A stretch of DNA of 64,000 nt from UBA7703 sp034926785 (GTDB taxonomy: Bacteria; Bacillota; Clostridia; Christensenellales; CAG-138), in assembly GCA_034926785.1 (NCBI GenBank), contig JAYFQU010000015.1, positions 1-64,000 on the forward strand. Direction: 5' to 3'. Each line of letters starts with the position of its first letter. The first letter of the stretch is position 1. This document shows positions 51,824-60,603 of this stretch, piece by piece. Position numbers and translations under genes: made by a program. The notes below the pieces were generated by a model, which was not told where the DNA came from, did no database searches, and saw nothing but the letters and a program-made list of their open reading frames with translations.

Positions 51824-52446
51824 GCCGCCCGTCGGAACGGGAACGGCTGGAGCAGCTTGCTGCGCCGGACCGCGTCTTTTGGGGCCGGGAGGGGACCGTT
51901 CTGGCGGGGATGGACGAGGTAGGACGCGGCCCGCTCGCAGGGCCGGTCGTCGTCTGCTGCGCCGCGATGCCTCCAGAGCCGCTGATTGCGCGCGTAAACG
52001 ATTCCAAGCAGGTTTCAGAGCTGCGCAGGGAGGCGCTCTTTCCTGCGCTGACGGAAACGGCACTGGGGTATTCGCTGGGCTGGGTCGGTGCGGATGTGAT
52101 CAACGAGATCAATATTTTGCAGGCAACGAAGCTCGCTTTTCAGCGGGCGTTTGAAGCAATGCCGATTCTTGTAACGGACGTGCTGATTGACGCGGTTGAG
52201 AACCTGAAGATTTCCGCGCGACAGCACCCGATCATCCATGGCGACCAATTGAGCTATAGCATCGCCTGTGCTTCCATCATCGCGAAGGTGACGCGGGATC
52301 GGTACATGGTGGAGCAGGACGCGCTCTATCCGCAGTACGGGTTTGCGCGGCACAAGGGCTATGGTACGAAAGAACACATTGCCGCGCTGAAAAAATACGG
52401 CCCTTGCCCGCTGCACCGCGAACTGTTCGTCAGGAAATATGTATGA
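51820..52446 (+). CDS. rnhB: Ribonuclease HII
   Basis: A 208-residue enzyme that removes ribonucleotides and RNA from RNA-DNA hybrids. The active-site motif is AGMDEVGRGPLAGPVV, with further acidic residues in TDVLIDAVENL and near KVTRDRYM. The ATG at 51820 overlaps the rbgA stop. Both neighbours overlap it, so the rbgA-rnhB-yraN genes are a tight unit, as in many Bacillota. Confidence 0.96.
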   Translation: MSRPSERERLEQLAAPDRVFWGREGTVLAGMDEVGRGPLAGPVVVCCAAMPPEPLIARVNDSKQVSELRREALFPALTETALGYSLGWVGADVINEINILQATKLAFQRAFEAMPILVTDVLIDAVENLKISARQHPIIHGDQLSYSIACASIIAKVTRDRYMVEQDALYPQYGFARHKGYGTKEHIAALKKYGPCPLHRELFVRKYV

Positions 52447-52796
52447 GCACCACCTCGATTGGGCGTGGCGGCGAGATGCTCGCAAGAGAGTTTTTAGAGC
52501 GCAGGGGATATATCCTCCTGCGGCAGAACTATCGCAACGGACCGCGGGAAATTGACCTTGTGATGCGGGATCAGGATTCTATCGTCTTTGTCGAGGTTAA
52601 GGCGCGCTCCCAGACGCGTTACGGCACTCCGGCGGAGTTTGTTACAACCGCGAAGAAACGTCAGCTTACGCTCGCGGCCGAGGCGTATTTAATGGAAGAA
52701 AACTTATGGAACGCGCCCGCGCGCTTTGATGTCGTGGAGGTCTACCTCGCGAGCGGGCAGGTGAACCACATCGAAAACGCGTTTGACGCAACGTAG
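52443..52796 (+). CDS. yraN: YraN/UPF0102-family nuclease-like protein
   Basis: A 117-residue protein with a restriction-endonuclease-like fold resembling Holliday-junction resolvases. The presumed metal-binding pattern is visible in REIDLVMRDQDSIVFVEVKAR (E...D...E-x-K). The conserved N-terminus GRGGEMLAREFLERRGY precedes it. Its biochemical role is unproven. The ATG at 52443 overlaps the rnhB stop, and a terminator follows. Confidence 0.93.
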   Translation: MSTTSIGRGGEMLAREFLERRGYILLRQNYRNGPREIDLVMRDQDSIVFVEVKARSQTRYGTPAEFVTTAKKRQLTLAAEAYLMEENLWNAPARFDVVEVYLASGQVNHIENAFDAT

Positions 52797-52825
52797 GCAA
52801 CGGATGGCCGCTGACACAAAAAATA

Positions 52826-52863
52826 CAAGCTCACGCCGCATCCATGCGGTTGAGCTTTTTTTT
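52826..52863 (+). terminator. Terminator after yraN
   Basis: A stem AAGCTCA/TGAGCTT with an inner CCGCAT/ATGCGG helix, followed by a T-run, about 30 bases after the yraN stop. Confidence 0.85.
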
Positions 52864-52877
52864 GATTGTGATATACT
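52850..52877 (+). promoter_or_regulatory. Possible promoter of the GT-C gene
   Basis: TTGAGC (52850-52855), 16 bases, TATACT (52872-52877). The -35 box overlaps the preceding terminator stem, so this is only a candidate. Confidence 0.4.
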
Positions 52878-52925
52878 GTTTGGGAATTCATTGAACCTGT
52901 AATGGGATGTGGAAAGGATACGTGC

Positions 52926-55900
52926 GTGCGTAAACTGCTGACAATCCTACTTTTTGTATGCCTGCTGAGCGTGCCGGCGCTGGCGCTTGCCGATAACGGC
53001 GATCAGCTTTCGGGGGCCGACCTCCTCTACAACGGGGATTTTTCGGTTTACGCTGAGAGCGCATCTCTGCCCTCCGGCTGGGAATTGAACGCCTATCAAA
53101 ACGACTCAAACAGCGTGAGCGCCGGCGTGACGCAGGATGACGGCGGCGAGCGCAGCATTACGCTGAGCAATCTTGTTGCAAATGATGCGCGCGTTGTACA
53201 GGCCGTATCCGTCAAACCCGACACCGTCTATTGCCTGAGTGCGGAGATCCAGACCAACGATGTACAATATGGCACGGGAGCGAACCTCTCTATCGATAAT
53301 TACGCGGTTGATAAAACCTATTGCTATTCGGAGAATTTGTTTGGTTCAGATGCGTGGCGGGCTGTTTCGCTCTATTTCCGAACGGGGGCGGAACAGACAT
53401 CTGTGAATGTTGCCCTGCGCCTTGGCGGATATGGCACAACCGCCATCGGCACGGCGGAATATCGCAATGTCTCCATGTATGAATGCGTCGCGACGGGCGC
53501 GACCATTGTCGATCTAGCGACCGAAAATGGAACGGTCTCCAGCTCTTCGGCCGCGGACACCACGCAGGAGGCGGAGGCCACCGCAAACGATCCGTTGTAT
53601 CTTGCCGTTGCGTTTACGGTTGTGCTCGCGGGGGCGTTCTTCTGGGGATATCGGGAGGTTTTCCGCTATGAATCGCGGATGCTGGAGAGCGTCGGAAAAT
53701 CACGGCTCGCGCTGATGATTCTTCTTTTGGGCGCGTTTGTGTTCCGCGTTGCGCTGTCCATCGTGTTTTACGGGCACTCGACGGATATCAACTGCTTCAT
53801 GGCCTGGGGCAACATGGTGCTCAACGGCACAAGCAAATTTTATACATCCGGCGCATTCGCGGACTATCCGCCGGGATATATGTATCTCTGCGGCGCGCTT
53901 TCCGGGCTTTGCAAGATTCTTGGCATTCCGTATGGATCGGACGGAATGGCGCTGCTTTTCAAGATGCCCGCGACGTTTGCGGACATGGCGGCGGTCTATC
54001 TGCTCTATCGCATCGCAAAACAGCGGAACTTCGGCGAAAAGGGCGCGCTGCTGATAGCGGGCATCTATGCGTTTGCGGCGCCGCTGATGTTCGTCTCCGG
54101 CGCATGGGGCCAAATTGACTCCCTGCTTGCGCTGCTGATCGTACTGGTGATCTGGCTGATGCAGCAGGATAAGCGAATTCTTGCCGGCGCGGTCTATGGC
54201 ATTGCAATCCTCATGAAACCACAGGCGCTGATGTTGGGGCCGATTCTTGCGGTTGCGTATGTGTTCCAGATACTGGACGATAAAGAACGTTGGCTCTGGC
54301 GGCTGGCGGAAACCGTGCTGGCTGTGGCCGCCGCGCTTGCTGCGATCATGCTGCTCTCCCTGCCGTTTCAGGGTACGCAACCCTGGAACTGGCTGATCAG
54401 GAAATATATCGAAACCGCCGGATCCTATGACTATGCATCCATCGAGGCGTTCAATTTTGCGTCGTTAATCGGCGGGAACTGGAAACCCTCGAGTATGCTG
54501 GTGCTCGGGTTAATTCCATATAAGACATTCGGCATTTGGATGATCGGCCTTTCCGTTGCCTTTTCGTCCGTTCTTTACTTCCTTGGCAGAAAACGGAGCA
54601 ACGGCGCGCTGTATCTTTCCGGCGCGCTGGTTGTCCTGCTTGTCTTCACCTTCGGGCACTATATGCACGAGCGCTATATGCTCCCCGCGCTGATGCTGTT
54701 GCTGATGGCGTACGTTTACGATCGCGATCGGAGACTCCTGATTGTCTTTGGCGGTATTTGCGCGACTGCATTTTTAAACGTGACGACCGCCTATTATATT
54801 GTGGATCACCAAGCGGCGCGCGGCGTGCTCTATGACGTGATCACGCGCGCGGGGTCTTTTGTTACGGTGGCACTGACGGTCTACCTCAGCGTAGTTGCCG
54901 TGCAGATACTGGCGCTTGGCAAATCGCCCGCGCCTCTGAAACTCGAACAGCAGAAGGAAAAACGGCTTTCGCGCAGAGTTTCAATCCTGCCCGCGGCGGC
55001 GACGGACAACAAGCTGCACTATACCAGACGGGATCTGCTGGCCGTACTCGGCATTACGCTGGTCTATGGTGTTGTCGCGCTGACCAACCTCGGCTCGACC
55101 AGCGCGCCGCAGACCTACTGGTATAGTGAAACGGCGGGGGAAAGCGTCACTCTGCGGTTCGATGCGACGGAGCATGTTGCGGCGTACAGCGTGTTTGGAA
55201 ATATCGATACCGACGGAACGCTCCTGATCAAGACGCCGACCGGACATGAGGAAACCTTTGACCAGACCTATGACGACATGTTCCGCTGGAAAAAGGTGAC
55301 GACGGATTTTGTGACGGATAGCGTTACGCTTTCGCTCTATTCCGGTTCTCTAAAACTCAACGAAATCGCATTTTATAATCAGCAAGGCGAGCGGATTCCC
55401 GTGCGCGCCATCGATGCCAAGGGATCCCAGAAGAACCTTGTGGATGAACAGAACACCGTCGCGGAGCCGAGCTATTATACCGGCATGTATTTTGACGAGC
55501 TGTATCATGGCAGAACGGCATATGAGCACCTGCACAACCTCACTCCATATGAAAACTCACACCCGCCGCTCGGCAAGATATTGATCATGCTCGGCGTTTG
55601 GGCGTTTGGGATGACGCCGTTTGGCTGGCGCGTGGTTGGCGCGCTGTTCGGCATCGGCATGCTGCCCGTTCTCTACGCGTTCGGTAAGCGGATCTTCAAA
55701 AACTCCAACTACGCGCTGGTGCTTACAACGCTCTTTGCGTTTGACTTTATGCACTTTACGCAAACGCGGATCGCGACGATAGACGTCTACTCCGTCTTCT
55801 TTATCCTGCTGATGTATTACTATATGTACCAATACATCACGATGAACTTCTTTGTGGACGGGCTGAAAAAGACACTGAAGCCCCTCGCGCTCTCCGGGCT

Positions 55901-56756
55901 GTTTTTTGGAATTGGCGCGGCCTGCAAATGGACGAGCATCTACGCCGGTGCGGGGCTGGCCGTGCTGCTCTTTGGCTCGCTGATTGCGCGTTATCTGGAC
56001 TATATTCAGGTAAACGCGCGGGATAACGACGCGGACAAGGCAAGGGTAAAGGAATTCTGGATGCTCGCAGGGAAGACGATTGCCTGGTGCGTGCTGTTCT
56101 TTATCGTCATTCCGTTTGCTATCTACTTTGCATCCTATCTGCCCTACTACATCTATGAGTCGGGGCAGAATCCGGGTTATGGGCTTATGGGAATGAAGGA
56201 TACCTTCGTAAAGTATCAGGAGTTTATGTACAGCTATCACTCCAACCTCAAGGCGACGCACCCGTATCAGTCCAGTTGGTATTCCTGGCCATTTACCGCT
56301 AAACCGATGTGGTATTACTTCAACAGCTACATCGCGCCGGATCAAATCTCTACGATGAGCGCCTCCGGGAATCCCGCCGTCTGGTGGGTGTCCTCGATTG
56401 GCGCGGTAGCGTTGCTCTGGGCACGGATGACCAAGCGCGTTGCGCCCGATCGTGCGATGCAGATCTTTACGGTTGGGATTCTCGCGAATTATCTGCCCTG
56501 GGTGCTGGTCACGCGGTGTACCTTCATCTACCACTTCTTCGCAACCGTTCCATTTTTATTGATGGCAACGGTCTACGCGCTGCAAAAGCTGGAGCAGAAA
56601 TACCGCGATGCGTGGTTTGTCAAGTGGTTCTGGGTCGGGCTCGCGATTCTGTTTTTCGTGCTGCTCTATCCGGGCATCTCCGGATTGCCCGTTTCGTCCG
56701 GCTGGGCATCGTTTATTTCGAATTTACCGGGAGGGAAATTGATGTATGGAGCGTAA
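52926..56756 (+). CDS. Tandem GT-C glycosyltransferase fusion with PMT-type C-terminal half
   Basis: A 1276-residue membrane protein. Residues 1-24 are a signal peptide (KLLTILLFVCLLSVPALALA). About 30-200 form a beta-sandwich carbohydrate-binding-like domain, and about 210-690 a first multi-helix GT-C domain resembling Gpi18-type mannosyltransferases (HSTDINCFMAWG near 282, DYPPGYMYL). About 720-840 form a second beta-sandwich. The last about 430 residues are a PMT (GT39) domain with the catalytic DE at 857-858 in FDELYHGRTAYEH and NSHPPLGKILI. It likely moves sugars from a polyprenyl-phosphate carrier onto exported proteins or glycans. The start is GTG at 52926 after AAAGGA; ATG at 52902 is the alternative. 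GtrA follows at once. Confidence 0.88.
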   Translation: MRKLLTILLFVCLLSVPALALADNGDQLSGADLLYNGDFSVYAESASLPSGWELNAYQNDSNSVSAGVTQDDGGERSITLSNLVANDARVVQAVSVKPDTVYCLSAEIQTNDVQYGTGANLSIDNYAVDKTYCYSENLFGSDAWRAVSLYFRTGAEQTSVNVALRLGGYGTTAIGTAEYRNVSMYECVATGATIVDLATENGTVSSSSAADTTQEAEATANDPLYLAVAFTVVLAGAFFWGYREVFRYESRMLESVGKSRLALMILLLGAFVFRVALSIVFYGHSTDINCFMAWGNMVLNGTSKFYTSGAFADYPPGYMYLCGALSGLCKILGIPYGSDGMALLFKMPATFADMAAVYLLYRIAKQRNFGEKGALLIAGIYAFAAPLMFVSGAWGQIDSLLALLIVLVIWLMQQDKRILAGAVYGIAILMKPQALMLGPILAVAYVFQILDDKERWLWRLAETVLAVAAALAAIMLLSLPFQGTQPWNWLIRKYIETAGSYDYASIEAFNFASLIGGNWKPSSMLVLGLIPYKTFGIWMIGLSVAFSSVLYFLGRKRSNGALYLSGALVVLLVFTFGHYMHERYMLPALMLLLMAYVYDRDRRLLIVFGGICATAFLNVTTAYYIVDHQAARGVLYDVITRAGSFVTVALTVYLSVVAVQILALGKSPAPLKLEQQKEKRLSRRVSILPAAATDNKLHYTRRDLLAVLGITLVYGVVALTNLGSTSAPQTYWYSETAGESVTLRFDATEHVAAYSVFGNIDTDGTLLIKTPTGHEETFDQTYDDMFRWKKVTTDFVTDSVTLSLYSGSLKLNEIAFYNQQGERIPVRAIDAKGSQKNLVDEQNTVAEPSYYTGMYFDELYHGRTAYEHLHNLTPYENSHPPLGKILIMLGVWAFGMTPFGWRVVGALFGIGMLPVLYAFGKRIFKNSNYALVLTTLFAFDFMHFTQTRIATIDVYSVFFILLMYYYMYQYITMNFFVDGLKKTLKPLALSGLFFGIGAACKWTSIYAGAGLAVLLFGSLIARYLDYIQVNARDNDADKARVKEFWMLAGKTIAWCVLFFIVIPFAIYFASYLPYYIYESGQNPGYGLMGMKDTFVKYQEFMYSYHSNLKATHPYQSSWYSWPFTAKPMWYYFNSYIAPDQISTMSASGNPAVWWVSSIGAVALLWARMTKRVAPDRAMQIFTVGILANYLPWVLVTRCTFIYHFFATVPFLLMATVYALQKLEQKYRDAWFVKWFWVGLAILFFVLLYPGISGLPVSSGWASFISNLPGGKLMYGA

Positions 56757-56757
56757 C

Positions 56758-57231
56758 ATGGAGGCAAAAAAGACGATTCGGCAGGTGATTAGATTTGCCA
56801 TTGTCGGCGTGCTGAACACACTGGTGGATTTCGCAGTGTTCCAAACACTGAATCTCACGCTTGGCTGGGTCTATGCCGCGCAGGTGCTCGGCTATACCTT
56901 TGGCATTATCAATAGCTATCTTTGGAACAGCAACTGGACTTTTCGTGAGCAGCGCACACGCTCGCTTCGGGAGATTGTGCTCTTCGTCGCGGTCAACTTG
57001 GTGTCTTTGGGCGTTTCGCTCGGGGTTATCTGGCTCTGCCGCGAGGTCTTTGGCATCACCAACGAATGGGTTGCCGGCTGGATGCCGAAATTCCTCGCGG
57101 GCTTCCTCAAGGGCGACACGGTTTGCAAGCTGATTGCAACGGTGGTTGCCATCGCGGTCAATTATCTGGGCAATCGTCTGTTCGTGTTTAACGGCAAGGC
57201 GGAGGCTGCTCCGGCATCCGCGGAAGAGTAA
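56758..57231 (+). CDS. GtrA-family membrane protein (lipid-linked sugar flippase-like)
   Basis: A 157-residue protein with four hydrophobic segments, the GtrA plan, starting KTIRQVIRFAIVGVLNTLVDFAVF (its RFAIVGVLNTLVDF core is the signature) and containing SYLWNSNWTF. GtrA proteins are thought to flip polyprenyl-phosphate sugars to the outer face. Its place directly after the GT-C fusion, which would use such donors, supports this. ATG 56758 has GGAG six bases upstream; ATG 56746, overlapping the previous gene, is also possible. Confidence 0.88.
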   Translation: MEAKKTIRQVIRFAIVGVLNTLVDFAVFQTLNLTLGWVYAAQVLGYTFGIINSYLWNSNWTFREQRTRSLREIVLFVAVNLVSLGVSLGVIWLCREVFGITNEWVAGWMPKFLAGFLKGDTVCKLIATVVAIAVNYLGNRLFVFNGKAEAAPASAEE

Positions 57232-57552
57232 AAGGCCATGCACGATTGCTAAAAAACACCGCGGGAGTGGTGGTTCAGCCTGTCAAAAAAATCCCGGGAT
57301 TGTTAAGGGCTGTAGCCCTTAACCCATCGGTTCCGGCTGCGGTGGCTTTGCCGCCGCGACGGAGCGCCCGGGATCGGGCGGTTTCTTCGCAGTTCTTTGC
57401 CGTTCGGAGTCCGGAGGATGAGAGGCAAAGAGCGGTTGCCTCGTCAAAAAACTTGTTTTTTGGCGGCCTCAAACACCGCGGAAGCGGTGTTTTTCGTGTA
57501 TACTGATAGCAATCGTATCTTGTCAGACCGAAGGAAGGAAACGGGACATATC
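57232..57552 (+). other. 321-base intergenic region rich in inverted repeats
   Basis: No credible gene. It contains a TTAAGGGCT/AGCCCTTAA hairpin (57302-57321, 2-base loop), a CAAAAAAC/GTTTTTTG hairpin (near 57444-57461), the terminator at 57471-57497, and an 11-base direct repeat AAACACCGCGG at 57254-57264 and 57471-57481 that frames about 217 bases. It resembles a small repeat element lodged in a terminator region. The first 20 bases follow the gtrA stop. Confidence 0.5.
57471..57497 (+). terminator. Terminator upstream of comM
   Basis: AAACACCGC and GCGGTGTTT form a perfect stem with a GGAA tetraloop, followed by a short T-run and CG. Confidence 0.75.
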
Positions 57553-59079
57553 ATGCTATCACGCATCAAGAGCCACGGGTTAAACGGAATCGGGGGATTT
57601 TGCGTTCAGGTGGAGACGGATATTGCAAACGGTCTGCCTGCGTTTGAAATTGTTGGCTTGCCGGACGCGGCGGTGAAGGAATCCCGCGAGCGCGTTCGAG
57701 CGGCGATTAAGAATGCCGGATATGTTTTCCCCGCAGCGCGCATCACGGTCAATCTCGCGCCAGCGGACATGCGAAAAGAAGGCGCGGTGTACCATCTGCC
57801 GGTTGCGCTCTCCATCCTCGCGGCTTCGGGCCAGCTTGGCACGCACTTGCGGCCGGAGCTTGTCACGTTTGGTGAGCTGGGCCTGGACGGAGGGGTTCGT
57901 GCCATCGCGGGTGTGCTGCCGATGGTGATTGACGCGTTTTCCAAGGGAGAGACGGTATTCGCTGTGCCGGAGGGAAACGCAGAGGAAGCGGCCTATGTGG
58001 AGGGCGTCTCCATTTTGCCGGTTCGTACGCTTGCCCAGCTTTGTGAACATGTGCGCGGAGATAAAGAGATTGCGCCGCATCCCACCGAGCGTTGGCAGGG
58101 GTCGGAGCAGCGATATGCGACGGATTTTTGCGAAATCAAAGGGCAGCAGGGCGCGAAGCGGGCGGCCGAGATCGCTATTGCGGGCGGGCATAATATTTTG
58201 CTTATCGGCACGCCGGGCGCGGGTAAAACCATGCTTGCGCGCGCGATTCCCTCCATCCTGCCGCAGCTGACCTATGAAGAATCCCTGGAGATCACAAAGA
58301 TCCATTCCATCACAGGTGCAACCAAGGGGAGGGGTATGGTTCGGGAGCGCCCGTTTCGCGCGCCGCATCACGGCGCGTCGAGCGCTGCGCTCGTCGGCGG
58401 AGGAAACCGCGCCATGCCGGGAGAGATCAGCCTCGCGCACTACGGTGTGCTGTTTCTTGATGAATTGCCGGAGTTTCAGCACAATGTGCTGGAATCATTG
58501 CGGCAGCCGCTGGAGGACGGATTCATCACCGTCAGCCGTGCGGCGGCAACGGCGACCTATCCGGCGGAGTTTGTGCTCGTTGCCGCCATGAATCCCTGCC
58601 CCTGCGGAAACAACGGCTCCCGGATCCACCCCTGCCGCTGCGCCAAGAGCCAGATTGAGCGCTATCGTGGCCGCATCAGCGGGCCGTTATTGGACCGGAT
58701 TGATATTCAGATAGAAATGCCGGAGGTCGGGTTCCTCGAACTTGCCGAAAAGGCGGTGGGCGAACCCTCCGCTGTGATTCGCGCACGCGTAGAGGAGGCA
58801 AGGGAACGCCAGCGGAAGCGTTTTTCAAATGACGGGATTTTGCTTAACGCGCAGATGAACACGCGCCTCATCAAGCAGTATTGCACGCCGGATGCGGCAT
58901 CCGAGGCGCTGCTCGCCCGCGCGTATTCGGAATTAAAGCTCTCGGCGCGCGCCTATCAGCGCATCTTAAAGGTTGCGCGAACCATTGCGGACATAGAGGG
59001 CGCGGAGAAGATTTCGCTTTCGCATTATGCCGAGGCGATTCAGTATCGCAGTCTCGACCAGTCCGGGAGGGAAGCGTAG
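57553..59079 (+). CDS. comM: YifB/ComM-family Mg-chelatase-like AAA ATPase
   Basis: A 508-residue ATPase with an N-terminal domain (GLPAFEIVGLPDAAVKESRERV is its signature, in part), Walker A LIGTPGAGKT near residue 217, FRAPHHGAS and Walker B LFLDELPEF. A cysteine-rich MNPCPCGNNGS...CRCAKSQ segment and RISGPLLDRIDI follow. ComM helicases promote branch migration in natural transformation. The ATG at 57553 is chosen because family homology begins there; upstream in-frame sequence from 57397 runs through the terminator. dprA follows, another transformation gene. Confidence 0.94.
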   Translation: MLSRIKSHGLNGIGGFCVQVETDIANGLPAFEIVGLPDAAVKESRERVRAAIKNAGYVFPAARITVNLAPADMRKEGAVYHLPVALSILAASGQLGTHLRPELVTFGELGLDGGVRAIAGVLPMVIDAFSKGETVFAVPEGNAEEAAYVEGVSILPVRTLAQLCEHVRGDKEIAPHPTERWQGSEQRYATDFCEIKGQQGAKRAAEIAIAGGHNILLIGTPGAGKTMLARAIPSILPQLTYEESLEITKIHSITGATKGRGMVRERPFRAPHHGASSAALVGGGNRAMPGEISLAHYGVLFLDELPEFQHNVLESLRQPLEDGFITVSRAAATATYPAEFVLVAAMNPCPCGNNGSRIHPCRCAKSQIERYRGRISGPLLDRIDIQIEMPEVGFLELAEKAVGEPSAVIRARVEEARERQRKRFSNDGILLNAQMNTRLIKQYCTPDAASEALLARAYSELKLSARAYQRILKVARTIADIEGAEKISLSHYAEAIQYRSLDQSGREA

Positions 59080-59082
59080 ACC

Positions 59083-60231
59083 ATGGCACGGAGCATTACG
59101 CAAGAGGAACGCGCGCGCCTTTGGCTTAACTTTGGGGTTGAGTACAATTCCCGATTGTTCAATAGGATCGCCCTAAAATTCCGGACATTGGAGGAAGCAT
59201 ACGCTGCATTCTCCGTAAAGGCCGAGATTTTTGCGTGGCTCCCGGAGCGCGCGGCTGCGCGCCTTTCACAGGCGCATGCCACCGGGTTTTTGGATCGTTT
59301 CATTGAAGGGATGGAGAAGAAACATATTCTCTTTACCTATCCCGATGATGAGCGTTATCCGCGTCTGCTTTCCGAAATACCTGATCCGCCAAGTGTTTTG
59401 TATTATATTGGCAGAATCGATCCCGACCCGGAACTGGCGCTTGCGCTGGTCGGTTCGCGGCGACCGACGAAGTATGGGATTGAGGTTGCGAGGCGATTCG
59501 GTTTTGAGCTGGCCTCGGCGGGCGCGCTGGTCGTCTCCGGTATGGCTGAGGGAATCGACGCCTGCGCGGCGCGCGGTGCGCTGGATGCGAAAAACTCCGT
59601 CTGTCCGACGCTCGCGGTGCTCGGATGCGGGGTGGACGTGATCTATCCGCAGTCCAACGAAAAACTCTATGAGCAAATCATCGAGCGCGGCGCGGTGGTT
59701 TCGGAATTTTTGCCCGGAACAGGGGTAGAGCGGTATCATTTCCCGATTCGGAACCGTGTCATGAGCGGGCTTGCGCATGGCACGCTTGTGATTGAGGCTG
59801 CGCAGCGGAGCGGGACCTCCATTACCGCGGGATATGCGCATGATCAAGGACGTGAGGTTTTCGCCGTACCCGGGCGCATTGGAGACGCCATGAGCGAAGG
59901 CCCAAACGGCATGATCTCGCGCGGAGAAGCAAAGCCCGTCTTTTCGCCGGAGGATATCCTCTCCGAGTTCTCCTGTCTGCATGTGCCCGCCGAGATGAAA
60001 CCGGAGGCGAATGTGGTGTTGCTTTCAACGCTCGGCGACGATCATCGCGCCATCTGCCGCCTGCTCAAGAACGGCGAGATGAGCTTTGACGAACTCTGCG
60101 ATGCGCTGTCCCTGCCCATTGGAATCATGAATGCGAGCCTGACAGAACTGCAATTTGCCGGAATTGTGCAGATTTTGCCTGGGAGGCGATATGCGATTGA
60201 CTCTGAGCGAACAAAGCTGAAAGATGTTTAA
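59083..60231 (+). CDS. dprA: DNA-processing protein DprA/Smf
   Basis: A 382-residue protein that loads RecA on incoming single-stranded DNA. The N-terminal SAM-like region (1-75) is followed by the Rossmann-like core with GSRRPTKYG, VSGMAEGIDACAARGAL, GCGVDVIYPQSN and ITAGYAHDQGREVFAVPG. The C-terminal about 70 residues form a winged helix (LLKNGEMSFDELCDALSL). It begins three bases after the comM stop. The comM-dprA-topA-trmFO order is conserved. Confidence 0.95.
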   Translation: MARSITQEERARLWLNFGVEYNSRLFNRIALKFRTLEEAYAAFSVKAEIFAWLPERAAARLSQAHATGFLDRFIEGMEKKHILFTYPDDERYPRLLSEIPDPPSVLYYIGRIDPDPELALALVGSRRPTKYGIEVARRFGFELASAGALVVSGMAEGIDACAARGALDAKNSVCPTLAVLGCGVDVIYPQSNEKLYEQIIERGAVVSEFLPGTGVERYHFPIRNRVMSGLAHGTLVIEAAQRSGTSITAGYAHDQGREVFAVPGRIGDAMSEGPNGMISRGEAKPVFSPEDILSEFSCLHVPAEMKPEANVVLLSTLGDDHRAICRLLKNGEMSFDELCDALSLPIGIMNASLTELQFAGIVQILPGRRYAIDSERTKLKDV

Positions 60232-60603
60232 AGTTAAAAGAAGTACTGAATACTAAAATCGCGCGTTTCATTGATTAGACTATTCCCGCAGAGATCCACC
60301 ACAGTCAGCACAAAGGGAGACATCGTAAAAAATTGGAAACCCGTGCTGAAACACAGACTCTGCACGCGTGATATAAATATGAAGAAAGTTCGATTCACAT
60401 CCAGATTGGCTTCCTATCCAAACCTGTTCTTTGCATCATTCCCTTGAATTTACAGGTCAAATGTAACACGCGAAATAAATCTTTCACAATATTTATCTTG
60501 ACAGATTTGCAGTTTTTCGGAATAATGAAGCAGTTGCCGGACAAATCACACGCATATAACGCGTGTTATGCCATATTTGGCGCCGACCGGCGGGAGGAAC
60601 GTT
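60232..60603 (+). other. 372-base AT-richer intergenic region before topA
   Basis: I see no gene, tRNA or strong hairpin here. Its composition is noticeably more AT-rich than the coding sequence around it. Near its right end lies the topA promoter (60498-60526). Confidence 0.5.
60498..60526 (+). promoter_or_regulatory. Promoter of topA
   Basis: A perfect TTGACA (60498-60503), 17 bases, and AATAAT (60521-60526), 78 bases before the topA start. Confidence 0.6.

Noticed and set aside
57232..57552. RNase P RNA, tmRNA or SRP RNA gene
   Set aside because: The conserved core sequences of these RNAs are absent; only simple hairpins and a terminator are visible.
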